Both the position numbers and the translations under genes were made by a program. The notes under the pieces were generated by a model. That model saw only the letters and a program-made list of their open reading frames with translations. It searched no databases and had not been told where the DNA came from. From positions 1-41,113 of the forward strand of contig JAFLUX010000016.1 in the NCBI GenBank assembly GCA_022508605.1: a stretch of DNA of 41,113 nucleotides, given 5' to 3'. This document shows, piece after piece, positions 7,071 to 15,430 of the stretch. Position 1 is the stretch's first letter; each line of letters starts with the position of its first letter. Source of the DNA: Bacteroidales bacterium (lineage in GTDB: Bacteria; Bacteroidota; Bacteroidia; Bacteroidales; UBA932).

Positions 7071-8783
7071 CTAATAACCGGGATTTTGGGTCAGCTTGGG
7101 ACATACCACACGTTCGTCCTCCGGTATGGGGAACAGGTACTGACGGGGAACGAAGGCCCCGTGCTGGTTGATGGTGTAGTAGTTCTTGTAGTTCTCGAGC
7201 CCGGACAGGTCTATGTAGGAACTCGGGGTCATGTGCGGCCTGAAGTCTTTAGGCCATATCCAGTATCCGCTTGCCTCGTTGGCAGCGACCTGGGCGTTTC
7301 CGGGCAGTCCGTAAATGGGCGTGGTGAAAGCCTCTTCGGCCATACGCCAGCGCATGACATCGAACCAGCGCCTGTTTTCCCATGCAAGTTCGCAGCGGCG
7401 CTCGTTGCGCAGTATGCGGCGCAGGGCGGTCTGATTGGTCTCGGTGATTGCAGGATACTTAGATGTCTCTGCGACACTGCATTTGTATGCCCGTGCACGC
7501 ACGCTGTTCAGGGCATTGAACAGTTCGGTGTCGATTTCATTCAGCTCCAGCTTGGACTCTGCGAACATGAGAAGGACGTCTCCGTAGCGTATTATGCGCA
7601 GAGGCGCGTCCGTGTACCAGTCGTCCATACATTCTTCGTCGAGGAACTTTTTAAGTATCAATCCGTTGTAGGAGCAGTCCTTGGAGACTATCTTGCTGTC
7701 GTTGTTGCTCACCATCTTGCCGGATGAGACCTGGAGCGTCTGGGTGGCGCTTGGCCGGGGGTTGTAGATGTAGTCCTCAAATTCCTCGTCGAACGGTGCG
7801 GTAACCTCGCTGAGCCTGGGGTCACGGTTGGCAAAGGGATTCGCCGGGTCGTACAAAGGAGAATCTTCCACGTTCAGACCGTCCGTGCAGGTGTAGGCAA
7901 AGAACAGCTGCCATGAGGGCTGGGCCACCGAGCCGCCTCCGTTGTTGCGGGGGCAGAAGTTTTTAATCGAGGCATTCTGTCCGAGATAAGACCCGAGCTC
8001 GTTGGAATTGGCCAGTGCGAAAATCAGTTCGGGGCTCGACTTGGTCTTGGACAGGAAAAGTTCCCTGTAGTCGGGGTGCAGCGAATAAACTCCCAGGTCC
8101 ATGCATGCCTTTGACGCGGATTTGCATGTGCGGTAGTCGTTCATGTAGAGAGCCGCACGGGCCTTCATGGCGTATGCCGCGCCCTTGGTCACGCGCTGTA
8201 CTCCGGTATAGCTGACCGGAAGCGCCTCCGCCGCATCGTCGAAGTCGCTGTAAATCTGCTCTAAGATGCGGTTCCTGTCCGTGCGCCCCATTTCATAGGC
8301 CTCTTCGAGAGTCATGTACTCGGTGTAGAAAGGCACGTCGCCGAAAAGGGTTATGAGATAGGTGTAGAAAGAGGCCCGGAAGAACTTCGCTTCTCCCGCA
8401 TACTGCCTGATGTTGGCCTCGCTCAGATTGTCCTTGGCCTTGTCTATGCTCTGTATGATGGTGTTGGCGCGGGCTATGCCCTTGTAATAGTTCGCCCAAT
8501 GGTTCTTGCCCTCCGACCATGTCGAGGAGATTGCTCCTCCGAGCCAGTCATAGGTCTGCGTCCTCTGGTTCCAGTCGTCGGTCCACCGGTCGGTGGGGAA
8601 AAGACGCCAGCCTTCGGTGTACCACATCGCGGGTGTATAGAGTGCATTGAGGGACATTTCCAGTTCCTCTGCGGTAGAGTACCAGTTCTCGCTGGAACCG
8701 GAGGACTTGGGGTTGAGGTCCAGGTTGATGCAGGATGTCATGAGGACAGCTGCAGCAAGTGCGTTGAATATATGTTTTTTCAT
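7071..8783 (-). CDS. SusD/RagB family nutrient-binding outer-membrane lipoprotein
   Basis: This is a 570-residue lipoprotein (LMTSC, Cys18) of the SusD/RagB family. It shows the N-terminal NLDLNPK after the lipidated Cys, TPR-like helices (IIQSIDKAKDNLSEANIRQY, GEAKFFRASFYTYLITLFGD) and the C-terminal blocks RRILRNERRCELAWENRRWF and PIPEDE. SusD proteins form the lid on the SusC transporter and bind the substrate at the cell surface. It is encoded 17 nt after the BACON lipoprotein and 4 nt before the MBL gene. Its position after an intervening lipoprotein, not directly after susC, is unusual. The ligand is unknown. Confidence 0.95.
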   Translation of the reverse strand: MKKHIFNALAAAVLMTSCINLDLNPKSSGSSENWYSTAEELEMSLNALYTPAMWYTEGWRLFPTDRWTDDWNQRTQTYDWLGGAISSTWSEGKNHWANYYKGIARANTIIQSIDKAKDNLSEANIRQYAGEAKFFRASFYTYLITLFGDVPFYTEYMTLEEAYEMGRTDRNRILEQIYSDFDDAAEALPVSYTGVQRVTKGAAYAMKARAALYMNDYRTCKSASKACMDLGVYSLHPDYRELFLSKTKSSPELIFALANSNELGSYLGQNASIKNFCPRNNGGGSVAQPSWQLFFAYTCTDGLNVEDSPLYDPANPFANRDPRLSEVTAPFDEEFEDYIYNPRPSATQTLQVSSGKMVSNNDSKIVSKDCSYNGLILKKFLDEECMDDWYTDAPLRIIRYGDVLLMFAESKLELNEIDTELFNALNSVRARAYKCSVAETSKYPAITETNQTALRRILRNERRCELAWENRRWFDVMRWRMAEEAFTTPIYGLPGNAQVAANEASGYWIWPKDFRPHMTPSSYIDLSGLENYKNYYTINQHGAFVPRQYLFPIPEDERVVCPKLTQNPGY

Positions 8784-8800
8784 TTTTATTGCCTTTTAAT

Positions 8801-10174
8801 TTATTCGACAACGATAATCATGGGATTCTCCATAACCCTCAGATGCTGGTTCGCACTCGATGCGGACGACCAGAATCCGGCGAAACGGAACACGTGATTC
8901 TCGGACAGTGCCGCGAGGGGAGTGCCGTCTCCGCACTGGGCGTTCTGCGTGCAGGTGAAGCGGAACTGGGCATAAGGCGTGTCCTTGGTCAGGGTCGCCG
9001 TCTCCTCTATGTAGCAGTTGATTTGCTTCGGGTCTTCGGGAGTGTCGGCGGCGTTCGCATGATATTCGAGCTCTATCGTTTCAAGCTCTACCCATTCGTC
9101 GCCGTCGAGGTATTCCGCTTTCCAGTATTTCATGGAGCCTCCGGTGTTCGGCCTCAACACGAAGTTGAGCTTGAATTTCGTGCCTGCTGCCAGCGGCGCA
9201 TCCGTCTCGGCCGTCCAGGTGAACCAGTCGCCTACCCAGGTGCCGTAGACGACGGGCTCTCCGCGGGTGCCTATGTCGCGTTTTACGCAGTTTTTCGTCT
9301 TTACCGTAGACTTGTCGACGCCGTTATAGTATTCGAGTTTGCCGTTTCCTGACACATTGGACGGCACGTAGGCGCCACCCATATTGCCGGGGGCATCGAC
9401 CTCTGGCGACGAAGAAGACTGCTGGAATCCTCCCACGCAGAGGGCATCGAACTGGTCGTCGTTGAAGAACCACTCGGCAAGCACGGTCCCGGGAGCGGGT
9501 TTCTCCGCAGGTTTCTGCTCTTTAAAGGCCTCCTGGGTGAGGGTAATCACATACTTTTTCGGATTTGCGGCCTCGTCCGTGGTCTCCACCGTGATGTCGG
9601 CGGTCACGACTTCGGTCGCGGTGTTGGCGGGGAAGGCTATGCTTATGTCGGCATCGCCGCTTCCGGATGCAGGGCTGACCGTGAATGCGGGATTGTCGCA
9701 GCTTACGGTCCACGCCACCTCGGAGATGACGCTGAACGATGCTGCGGTATCGGAGGCCTTCACGGCTATGGCGTCGGTGGACACCCTGAATGCCTTTCTC
9801 TCGATGTCTTTGTCAGTGCCTGCCTGAACTATGTCGAAGCTGGTGATGGAGATATCGAGTTCGCTGTCTATGATGCTTACGTGGGCGACCCTGAGCACGG
9901 CAGACGTGTTGGCGTTCGCGGAGAAGCTGAGCGTGCCGCCCGACTGGGTGCACTTGAGCCAGTCGGCCGTCTTGGGCAGCGAGGCCCTGAACTCCGGGCT
10001 GTCTACTATATTGACGGTAAGGGTGCCGCCCTCGGCGGGAATAGGTTCGGAGGAAGACATTTCCACCTTCGCCTTGTTGCCGGCATAGGATTCATCCTCG
10101 TTCTCGGGACCTGCTTTCTGCGTGCAGGCGCATGCAAGGAGTGCGCAGGCGAGTATGCTGAAATATTTTTTCAT
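8801..10174 (-). CDS. BACON-domain surface lipoprotein between SusC and SusD
   Basis: This is a 457-residue lipoprotein (lipobox LACAC, Cys17). Residues about 40-115 and 125-215 are two beta-sandwich repeats of the BACON type (SSEPIPAEGGTLTVNIV, ADWLKC; AFRVSTDAIAV, WTVSC, SPASGSGDADISIAF). From about residue 230 a second, aromatic-rich beta domain follows (AEWFFNDDQ, WVGDWFTWTAET, MKYWKAEYLDG, FRFAGFWSS), probably a jelly-roll ligand-binding domain. By position and architecture it could serve as a SusE/SusF-like accessory binding protein. It lies 12 nt after susC and 17 nt before susD. Domain limits are estimated by eye. Confidence 0.78.
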   Translation of the reverse strand: MKKYFSILACALLACACTQKAGPENEDESYAGNKAKVEMSSSEPIPAEGGTLTVNIVDSPEFRASLPKTADWLKCTQSGGTLSFSANANTSAVLRVAHVSIIDSELDISITSFDIVQAGTDKDIERKAFRVSTDAIAVKASDTAASFSVISEVAWTVSCDNPAFTVSPASGSGDADISIAFPANTATEVVTADITVETTDEAANPKKYVITLTQEAFKEQKPAEKPAPGTVLAEWFFNDDQFDALCVGGFQQSSSSPEVDAPGNMGGAYVPSNVSGNGKLEYYNGVDKSTVKTKNCVKRDIGTRGEPVVYGTWVGDWFTWTAETDAPLAAGTKFKLNFVLRPNTGGSMKYWKAEYLDGDEWVELETIELEYHANAADTPEDPKQINCYIEETATLTKDTPYAQFRFTCTQNAQCGDGTPLAALSENHVFRFAGFWSSASSANQHLRVMENPMIIVVE

Positions 10175-10186
10175 CTTGACTGTGCT

Positions 10187-13100
10187 TTAGAAAGTGATTT
10201 GTGCTCCCAGAGTGAAAGTCCTGGTCATGTATGCGCTGAGGTTGGAATAGGATTCGGGATCCCAGCCCTGGGGGAAACTGTCTATCGAGAAAGGATCCGT
10301 GGCGCTGCAGTAGACACGGAGGGTCTGCATCTTGAGCGCCTTGGTGATACGCCCGGGGAGGGTGTAGCTGAGCGTGACGTTCTTCATGCGGAAGTATCCG
10401 CCGTTGAAAAGCCAGTAGTCCGAGGTCTGCTCGTAGTCGTTCTTCGCGGAGTTGGTCAGGGTGGCACGGGGGTACAGGGCCTTGGCGTTCTCCTCATCGG
10501 ACTTGTAGTAGCTCCAGTAGTGCTTGTCGTATTCCACGGGGAATGTGTATGCATCGCCGTCGCGGAAAATCATGGCCTGTCCCTTCCATGCGAGCACCTT
10601 GCCTATGCCCTGGAATGCCATGGAGAGATCCCAGTTCTTCCAGCCGAGCTTGATGTTGCCGCCGTACTGGTAGTGGGGCATGGAGCTGCCGAGCACTTCG
10701 CGGTCGTAAGTGGCGTTGACTATTCCGTCGGGCACTCCGTCGGGGCCGCTGATGTCGAGATACTGTATGTTGCCGAGGCCCACTGTGCTGTAGAGTTTGG
10801 CGGCATTGTCGAGCTGTTCCTGGGTGAGGAAAAGGCCTCCGCTGCGGTAGCCGTACCAGGCATTGTATTCCACGCCCTCCTTTATTATGTTGCTGCCGAG
10901 GCTCTGATAGCCTCCGAGGTCACCCATGATGGACGTGTAGTCGGACAGGTTGGCGCTGACGGCATAGCTGAAGTCGCCCTTGCGGTCCTGCCATCCTACC
11001 TGGATTTCCCAGCCGTTGGTGTACATCTGGCCTATGTTGTCCTGGGGGTCGGTATATCCCAGCACGTCGGGAATCTTCCTGCTGAGCAGCATTCCGTAGG
11101 TGTCTTTGTGGTAGATGTCGCCCACGATGCTGAGGCGGTTTTTGAACATCGTAAGGTCGATGCCCACATCCCAGGTCTTGGTGGTCTCCCAGGTGATGTC
11201 GTAGATGGAATAGGCAGTCTGGGCTGCCGTCACCATGGAGGCTATGCTCGACGGCGAGCTCCACATGGGAGTGCTGTCGAACTTGATGAGGCTCTGGTAG
11301 GGGTAGTTGCCTATGCGTTCGTTGCCCAGCGTGCCGTAGGATACGCGTATCTTTCCGAAATTCAGCGCCCCTCCGACCAAGTTCTTCATGAACGGCTCTT
11401 CGGTGACAACCCATCCGAGGGATATGGAGGGGAAGAAACCGCCGCGATACTCCCTTGCGAAGCGGGACGACCGGTCGTAGCGGGCGTTTGCCTGCAGGAG
11501 GTAACGTCCCTTGTAGTCGTAGGTGATGCGTCCGAAGAAGGACTGGTATGCATTGTCGGAGGCATTGCCGGCAGGGTAGCCGTCACCGGCCAGATGGTTG
11601 AGGTTGGCAAGGTCCAGGTAGGGATATCCGGCAAGTCCCATCTGGTCGGAACCCGCCACGAGGCTCTCGCTGAAGTTGTAGCTGTCTTCGTAGCCGAGCA
11701 GGTAGGTGGTGTGGTGGTCCTGCCCGAAGTCGGCGGAATAATTGACGAGCACCTGTTTTGTTATTGTCTTTGCGTCGGTGCGGCTCTCTATCAGAGTGTT
11801 GTAGGTACATCCGGCCAAAGGGGTCGAGCTCAGCACTCCGGGCTCACGATAGTAATAGGCCTGCTGTACATAGTCTTTTTCCGCACTGTGGCGCAGCGAG
11901 GGGGCGAACACTCCGGTAATCGTGAAATTCTTGAACGGGGTCACGGTAAGGGACGCCTTGCCATAGAAGGCATCGCGCTCTGTCCTGTCGAATCCGCCGG
12001 CGTGCAGACGGGCATAGGTGTTCGTGCCGTTGTTGCCGGGGCCCATGGTGCCGTCGGACCATACCGCACAATAGATGGGATTGTACTTGAATGCCGCCTG
12101 TACGGGGTTTATCTGGTTGTTGTTGGTCAGCTTGTGGTTGAAGGTCATGTCGAACGACGCAGATATGAAGTTGTTGATTTTTATGTCGTTGTTCAGACGT
12201 GCGGTGTACTGCTCCACGTTGCGGCCGTAGTAAAGGGCTTCTTCGTTCTCGTAGGAGAGCATGGCCCTGCTCTTTATGACTTCGTTGCCGTAGCTTACGC
12301 CCACGCGGTGCTTGTGCTGGGGCGCCCATTTCTCAATCATGAGGGCATCCCAGTCCGTGAGCGGATAGGCATCGGGATCCAAGGCGTGGTTTGCCATATA
12401 GTTTTCTATGAAATCCTTTTCGTAGACGAAGTAGTCGCGTCCCTCGGGATTGCCCGCATCGTTCCAGTTGGCTTCGTTCTGGAGCTCCATGAATCGCGTG
12501 GGGCTTACCTGCTCCGGGTGGCGGGTGCGGGTCAGCATGGAGAAGCTGCCGTTGTAGTCGATGTGCAGCTGTCCCTCCTTTGCACGCTTCGTGGTGATGA
12601 GGATGACGCCTGCGGACGCACGCGCACCGTAGATGGAGGCGGATGCGGCGTCTTTCAGTACGGTTATGTTCTCTATGGCGTCCACGTCCACGTCGTTGAT
12701 GGTGCTAACCGGCACGCCGTCGACGATTACCAGGGGGTCGGAATCGCCTATGGTCGTGATGCCGCGGACACGGATTGTGGCTCCGGCTCCCGGCAGGCCG
12801 CTTGTGCGGGTGACTTCGACTCCCGGCATGGAACCTTGCAGGGCCTGGCTCAGCCCTACGCCCTGGATGGCGGCAATCTTGTTTCCGTCCACGTTGGAAA
12901 TGGCTCCTGTGAGGTCTTTCTTCTTGACCGTGCCGTAGCCGATGACAACGACTTCGTCGAGGAGCCTGTTGTCGTCCTCGAGCACGATGTCGATTCTGGA
13001 GCGCCCGGAAACGGGGACGGCCGCATTCAGGTAGCCGATGCAGGAAATTTCGAGTACGGCTTTGTCAGAAGATACGGAAATCATGAATTTTCCGTCGTTG

Positions 13101-13267
13101 TCGGAAACAGTGCCGTTGGGCGTTCCGCGTTCGACGATGCCCGCTCCTATGACAGGGGCGCCGTCTTTGTCCGCGACTGTTCCGGAGATCCTGATCTGGG
13201 CCTGCGCCGTGAGTGACAGCGCGCAGAGCGACAGGATTAGGAAAATGGTTGAAAAGTGGTTTTTCAT
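10187..13267 (-). CDS. SusC/RagA family TonB-dependent outer-membrane transporter
   Basis: This 1026-residue protein has a signal peptide cleaved near AQA (21-23), a carboxypeptidase-D-like domain at about 25-100 (ISGTVADKDGAPVIGAGIV), the EVVVIGYGTVKKKDLTGAI segment at 105-123, a plug ending at VILITTK (221-227), and then a C-terminal beta-barrel to the final Phe (FTLGAQITF). It takes up a SusD-captured ligand across the outer membrane using TonB energy. It is second in a six-gene minus-strand operon, 29 nt after the FAD oxidoreductase. Full length, with no frameshift. Confidence 0.96.
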   Translation of the reverse strand: MKNHFSTIFLILSLCALSLTAQAQIRISGTVADKDGAPVIGAGIVERGTPNGTVSDNDGKFMISVSSDKAVLEISCIGYLNAAVPVSGRSRIDIVLEDDNRLLDEVVVIGYGTVKKKDLTGAISNVDGNKIAAIQGVGLSQALQGSMPGVEVTRTSGLPGAGATIRVRGITTIGDSDPLVIVDGVPVSTINDVDVDAIENITVLKDAASASIYGARASAGVILITTKRAKEGQLHIDYNGSFSMLTRTRHPEQVSPTRFMELQNEANWNDAGNPEGRDYFVYEKDFIENYMANHALDPDAYPLTDWDALMIEKWAPQHKHRVGVSYGNEVIKSRAMLSYENEEALYYGRNVEQYTARLNNDIKINNFISASFDMTFNHKLTNNNQINPVQAAFKYNPIYCAVWSDGTMGPGNNGTNTYARLHAGGFDRTERDAFYGKASLTVTPFKNFTITGVFAPSLRHSAEKDYVQQAYYYREPGVLSSTPLAGCTYNTLIESRTDAKTITKQVLVNYSADFGQDHHTTYLLGYEDSYNFSESLVAGSDQMGLAGYPYLDLANLNHLAGDGYPAGNASDNAYQSFFGRITYDYKGRYLLQANARYDRSSRFAREYRGGFFPSISLGWVVTEEPFMKNLVGGALNFGKIRVSYGTLGNERIGNYPYQSLIKFDSTPMWSSPSSIASMVTAAQTAYSIYDITWETTKTWDVGIDLTMFKNRLSIVGDIYHKDTYGMLLSRKIPDVLGYTDPQDNIGQMYTNGWEIQVGWQDRKGDFSYAVSANLSDYTSIMGDLGGYQSLGSNIIKEGVEYNAWYGYRSGGLFLTQEQLDNAAKLYSTVGLGNIQYLDISGPDGVPDGIVNATYDREVLGSSMPHYQYGGNIKLGWKNWDLSMAFQGIGKVLAWKGQAMIFRDGDAYTFPVEYDKHYWSYYKSDEENAKALYPRATLTNSAKNDYEQTSDYWLFNGGYFRMKNVTLSYTLPGRITKALKMQTLRVYCSATDPFSIDSFPQGWDPESYSNLSAYMTRTFTLGAQITF

Positions 13268-13296
13268 GTGGTTGTTATTTGATTGGTAAATAAGAT

Positions 13297-14769
13297 TTAT
13301 CCTAAAAAGGCCTTTTCGGCGAGCAGGCGTTTGCGCACCTCTGCGGCATCTACATTGCGCGGAGCCGTGCCGGAAGCCGCGGCGATTGCGGCTGCGATGC
13401 CGGCTGCGTGCCCCATGGCCATGCAGGGCGGCATCACGCGCACGGCCCCGGCGGCATCGGAGGACGCCGATATGGCGCGTCCCGCGACAATCAGTCCGTC
13501 TATTCCGGCGGGAATCAGGCTGCGGAGCGGCAGACCGTACCAGCGTCCTTTTTCGACAGTCCTGTATTCCGTAGTGTTCGCGCCGTTGCGGCCGTGCACG
13601 TCGACGGAGTTCGAAGCGACGAGTATGCTGTCTTCCGGAACCACGCCCTGGAGCAGGTCATCGGCGGTCAGGAGGTATTCTCCCTGTATATGGCGCGATT
13701 CGCGTATGCCGAGGGTGGACGCGGAACTTTTGATTGTGGCGTTTTCGCAGCCGGGAACGTATTTGTGGAAGAAGTTGAGCATTTCCTGCACCTGCCGGCG
13801 TCCTTCTCTCTCGGCCTCGCTCAGGCTTTCCGTGCTGGTGGCGTCCACATCGGCGATGCGTGTGCAGTTGACTGCCCATTCGTCTTCGCGCACGCCCCTG
13901 TAGATGTTGACGCTCTTGCGGGAAATGTCCCACTCTCCGGCAGCCTCCGCCTCCTCGACCCTCCAGTGCAGCGCCCTGTAGCTCACCCCGTCCACCTTCC
14001 GGAACTCATGAAGATGGGCTTCGACCTCGGCAATCAGCCGCGGCGTGTCCACATTGTTGATGTGGAAGAACAGCGTGGCGGGCTGCACCTTGCCTATGTC
14101 GGGATTGCCGTAGGTGTACGGCGCCCCGGCCCGGGCCGCGACATCTCCGTCTCCTGTGGCGTCGATTACTACTTTTGCGGCTATCCTGCAAAGGCCCTCG
14201 CGGTTGAGTACGCGAATGCCCCTGACCGTCGTGCCTTTCAGCAAAGGTTCCACGAATCCGGTGTGGAACATGACTTTCACTCCTGCCTCCGAACACATCT
14301 GGTCGAGCACATATTTCATGGTCTCGGCATCGAAAGGGGTCAGGTGGTCGTGGCCGGGGCCTATCCATGCGCTGAACGGGGTACCGGCGCGGACAAGGGA
14401 GGGGTGTATGGCACCGCCAAGCGCCACCATCCTGTCCACTACCTCTTCAAACAGGCCTCTTATGACCATGGTCTCTCCCGTGGTGTCGTAGCATGTCATG
14501 AAAGGGGCTACAAGGCCCCGCGTGGCCATGCCGCCGAGGCAGTTGCCCTGTTCCGCAATCACTGTGCGCGCCCCGTTCCTGGCCGCCGCTATCGCAGCGC
14601 ATACCCCGGCAGGGCCTCCTCCCACCACGAGCACATCCGTGCTCCCCAAGTCGATGTCGCCTTCCGGGCAGGGAGTTCCGCAGGCCGAGGTGAAAACGGA
14701 GCCTGCACCGAGCAGCGCCCCGCCGGCAAGAGCCGAGCTTCCGGTTTTGATAAAGTCTCTGCGTTTCAT
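13297..14769 (-). CDS. Tat-exported FAD-dependent oxidoreductase, probable lipoprotein
   Basis: This 490-residue protein starts MKRRDFIKTG, a twin-arginine export motif, followed by a hydrophobic stretch ending TSAC (Cys30), so it is probably a Tat-exported lipoprotein. The FAD-binding Rossmann motif is DVLVVGGGPAGVCAAIAA with CLGG after it, then VVIDATGDGDVAA and a C-terminal second nucleotide-binding block (GLIVAGRAISAS, AAGIAAAIA). This fits the FAD_oxidored family, which is frequent in polysaccharide or glycoside utilisation loci. Folding with FAD before export explains the Tat signal. It is the first gene of the uptake operon and has its own -7 box at 14796-14789. The oxidised substrate is unknown. 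Confidence 0.88.
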   Translation of the reverse strand: MKRRDFIKTGSSALAGGALLGAGSVFTSACGTPCPEGDIDLGSTDVLVVGGGPAGVCAAIAAARNGARTVIAEQGNCLGGMATRGLVAPFMTCYDTTGETMVIRGLFEEVVDRMVALGGAIHPSLVRAGTPFSAWIGPGHDHLTPFDAETMKYVLDQMCSEAGVKVMFHTGFVEPLLKGTTVRGIRVLNREGLCRIAAKVVIDATGDGDVAARAGAPYTYGNPDIGKVQPATLFFHINNVDTPRLIAEVEAHLHEFRKVDGVSYRALHWRVEEAEAAGEWDISRKSVNIYRGVREDEWAVNCTRIADVDATSTESLSEAEREGRRQVQEMLNFFHKYVPGCENATIKSSASTLGIRESRHIQGEYLLTADDLLQGVVPEDSILVASNSVDVHGRNGANTTEYRTVEKGRWYGLPLRSLIPAGIDGLIVAGRAISASSDAAGAVRVMPPCMAMGHAAGIAAAIAAASGTAPRNVDAAEVRKRLLAEKAFLG

Positions 14770-14788
14770 TCTATATATTTAAACATAC

Positions 14789-14796
14789 CAAAGATA
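14789..14796 (-). promoter_or_regulatory. -7 box for the FAD oxidoreductase/SusCD operon
   Basis: On the minus strand TATCTTTG (14796 to 14789) matches the Bacteroidota TAnnTTTG -7 element, 19 nt before the ATG at 14769. No clear TTTG is visible at the -33 position. It is mirrored by the + strand box at 14817-14824. Confidence 0.65.
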
Positions 14797-14816
14797 GTAA
14801 TAAAATTCATTTTTCG

Positions 14817-14824
14817 TATCTTTG
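14817..14824 (+). promoter_or_regulatory. -7 box for mntP-hut operon
   Basis: TATCTTTG on the + strand matches TAnnTTTG and ends 5 nt before the GTG start at 14830. With the usual distance to the transcription start this predicts a leaderless or nearly leaderless mRNA. No good -33 TTTG is seen. Confidence 0.65.
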
Positions 14825-14829
14825 CGTCT

Positions 14830-15405
14830 GTGCTGGAAGACCTTCTCATAGCATTGGCCCTTGCGATGGACTGTTTTGCCGTGTCTGTGGTCTGCGGTGT
14901 GACCGTCCGTTCGCTGCGTGTGTCCCTGATGTTGCGTATAGCGATTCTCTTCGGTGTTTTCCAGGCCCTTATGCCCCTTGCCGGCTGGGGTCTCGCAAGC
15001 AGCCTGAGTTCATATATCGCGGCCGTCGACCATTGGGTCGCGTTCGGCATGCTGTGCTTCATCGGCGGAAAGATGATAGCCGATGCATTCGGGGAGGGGG
15101 AAGAGAAATCGGTGGACCCGGAGAAGCCCGCCGCCCGTATAGCCCTTGCCGTGGCGACCAGCATCGATGCCCTCGCCGTGGGCATCTCCTACGCATGCAC
15201 GGGGCGTAACACTCTCCTTTCCCTTGTGCAGCCCATGTGCATCATAGGACTCGTGTCTTTCATCATGAGCGTGAGCGGATTCTGTCTCGGGGTCAGATTC
15301 GGGGAAACGGTCGTAAAAAAGGTGCGCCCGGAGCTGCTCGGCGGAGTGATACTCGTCTGCATAGGTGTGAAGATACTTCTGGGACATCTGTCCGAACTTG
15401 CATAA
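14830..15405 (+). CDS. mntP: MntP-family manganese efflux protein
   Basis: This is a 191-residue, six-helix membrane protein exporting Mn2+ across the inner membrane. Family landmarks are ALAMDCFAVSV near the N-terminus and the pseudo-repeat VATSIDALAVGISY in the second half, each with a conserved acidic residue inside a membrane helix. The frame is open far upstream, but family length and the promoter point to the GTG at 14830, which lies only 5 nt after a TATCTTTG box, so the message is probably leaderless. ftcD starts 25 nt after its stop and no terminator lies between, so mntP seems to head the histidine-degradation operon. A functional link between Mn export and histidine use is not established. 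Confidence 0.9.
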   Translation: MLEDLLIALALAMDCFAVSVVCGVTVRSLRVSLMLRIAILFGVFQALMPLAGWGLASSLSSYIAAVDHWVAFGMLCFIGGKMIADAFGEGEEKSVDPEKPAARIALAVATSIDALAVGISYACTGRNTLLSLVQPMCIIGLVSFIMSVSGFCLGVRFGETVVKKVRPELLGGVILVCIGVKILLGHLSELA

Positions 15406-15430
15406 TTTTATAAACTTAACTGATAACCGT

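Noticed and set aside
9881..13216. Very long + strand open frame (over 1100 codons) opposite susC and the BACON gene
   Set aside because: It is antisense to two clear genes, has no domain or signal, and its Gly/Val/Ala/His-rich composition is what GC-rich codon bias on the opposite strand produces.
13408..14829. Upstream extension of the mntP frame to a 665-codon ORF
   Set aside because: The extension runs antisense through the FAD oxidoreductase. MntP proteins are about 190 residues, and a -7 box lies directly before the GTG at 14830.
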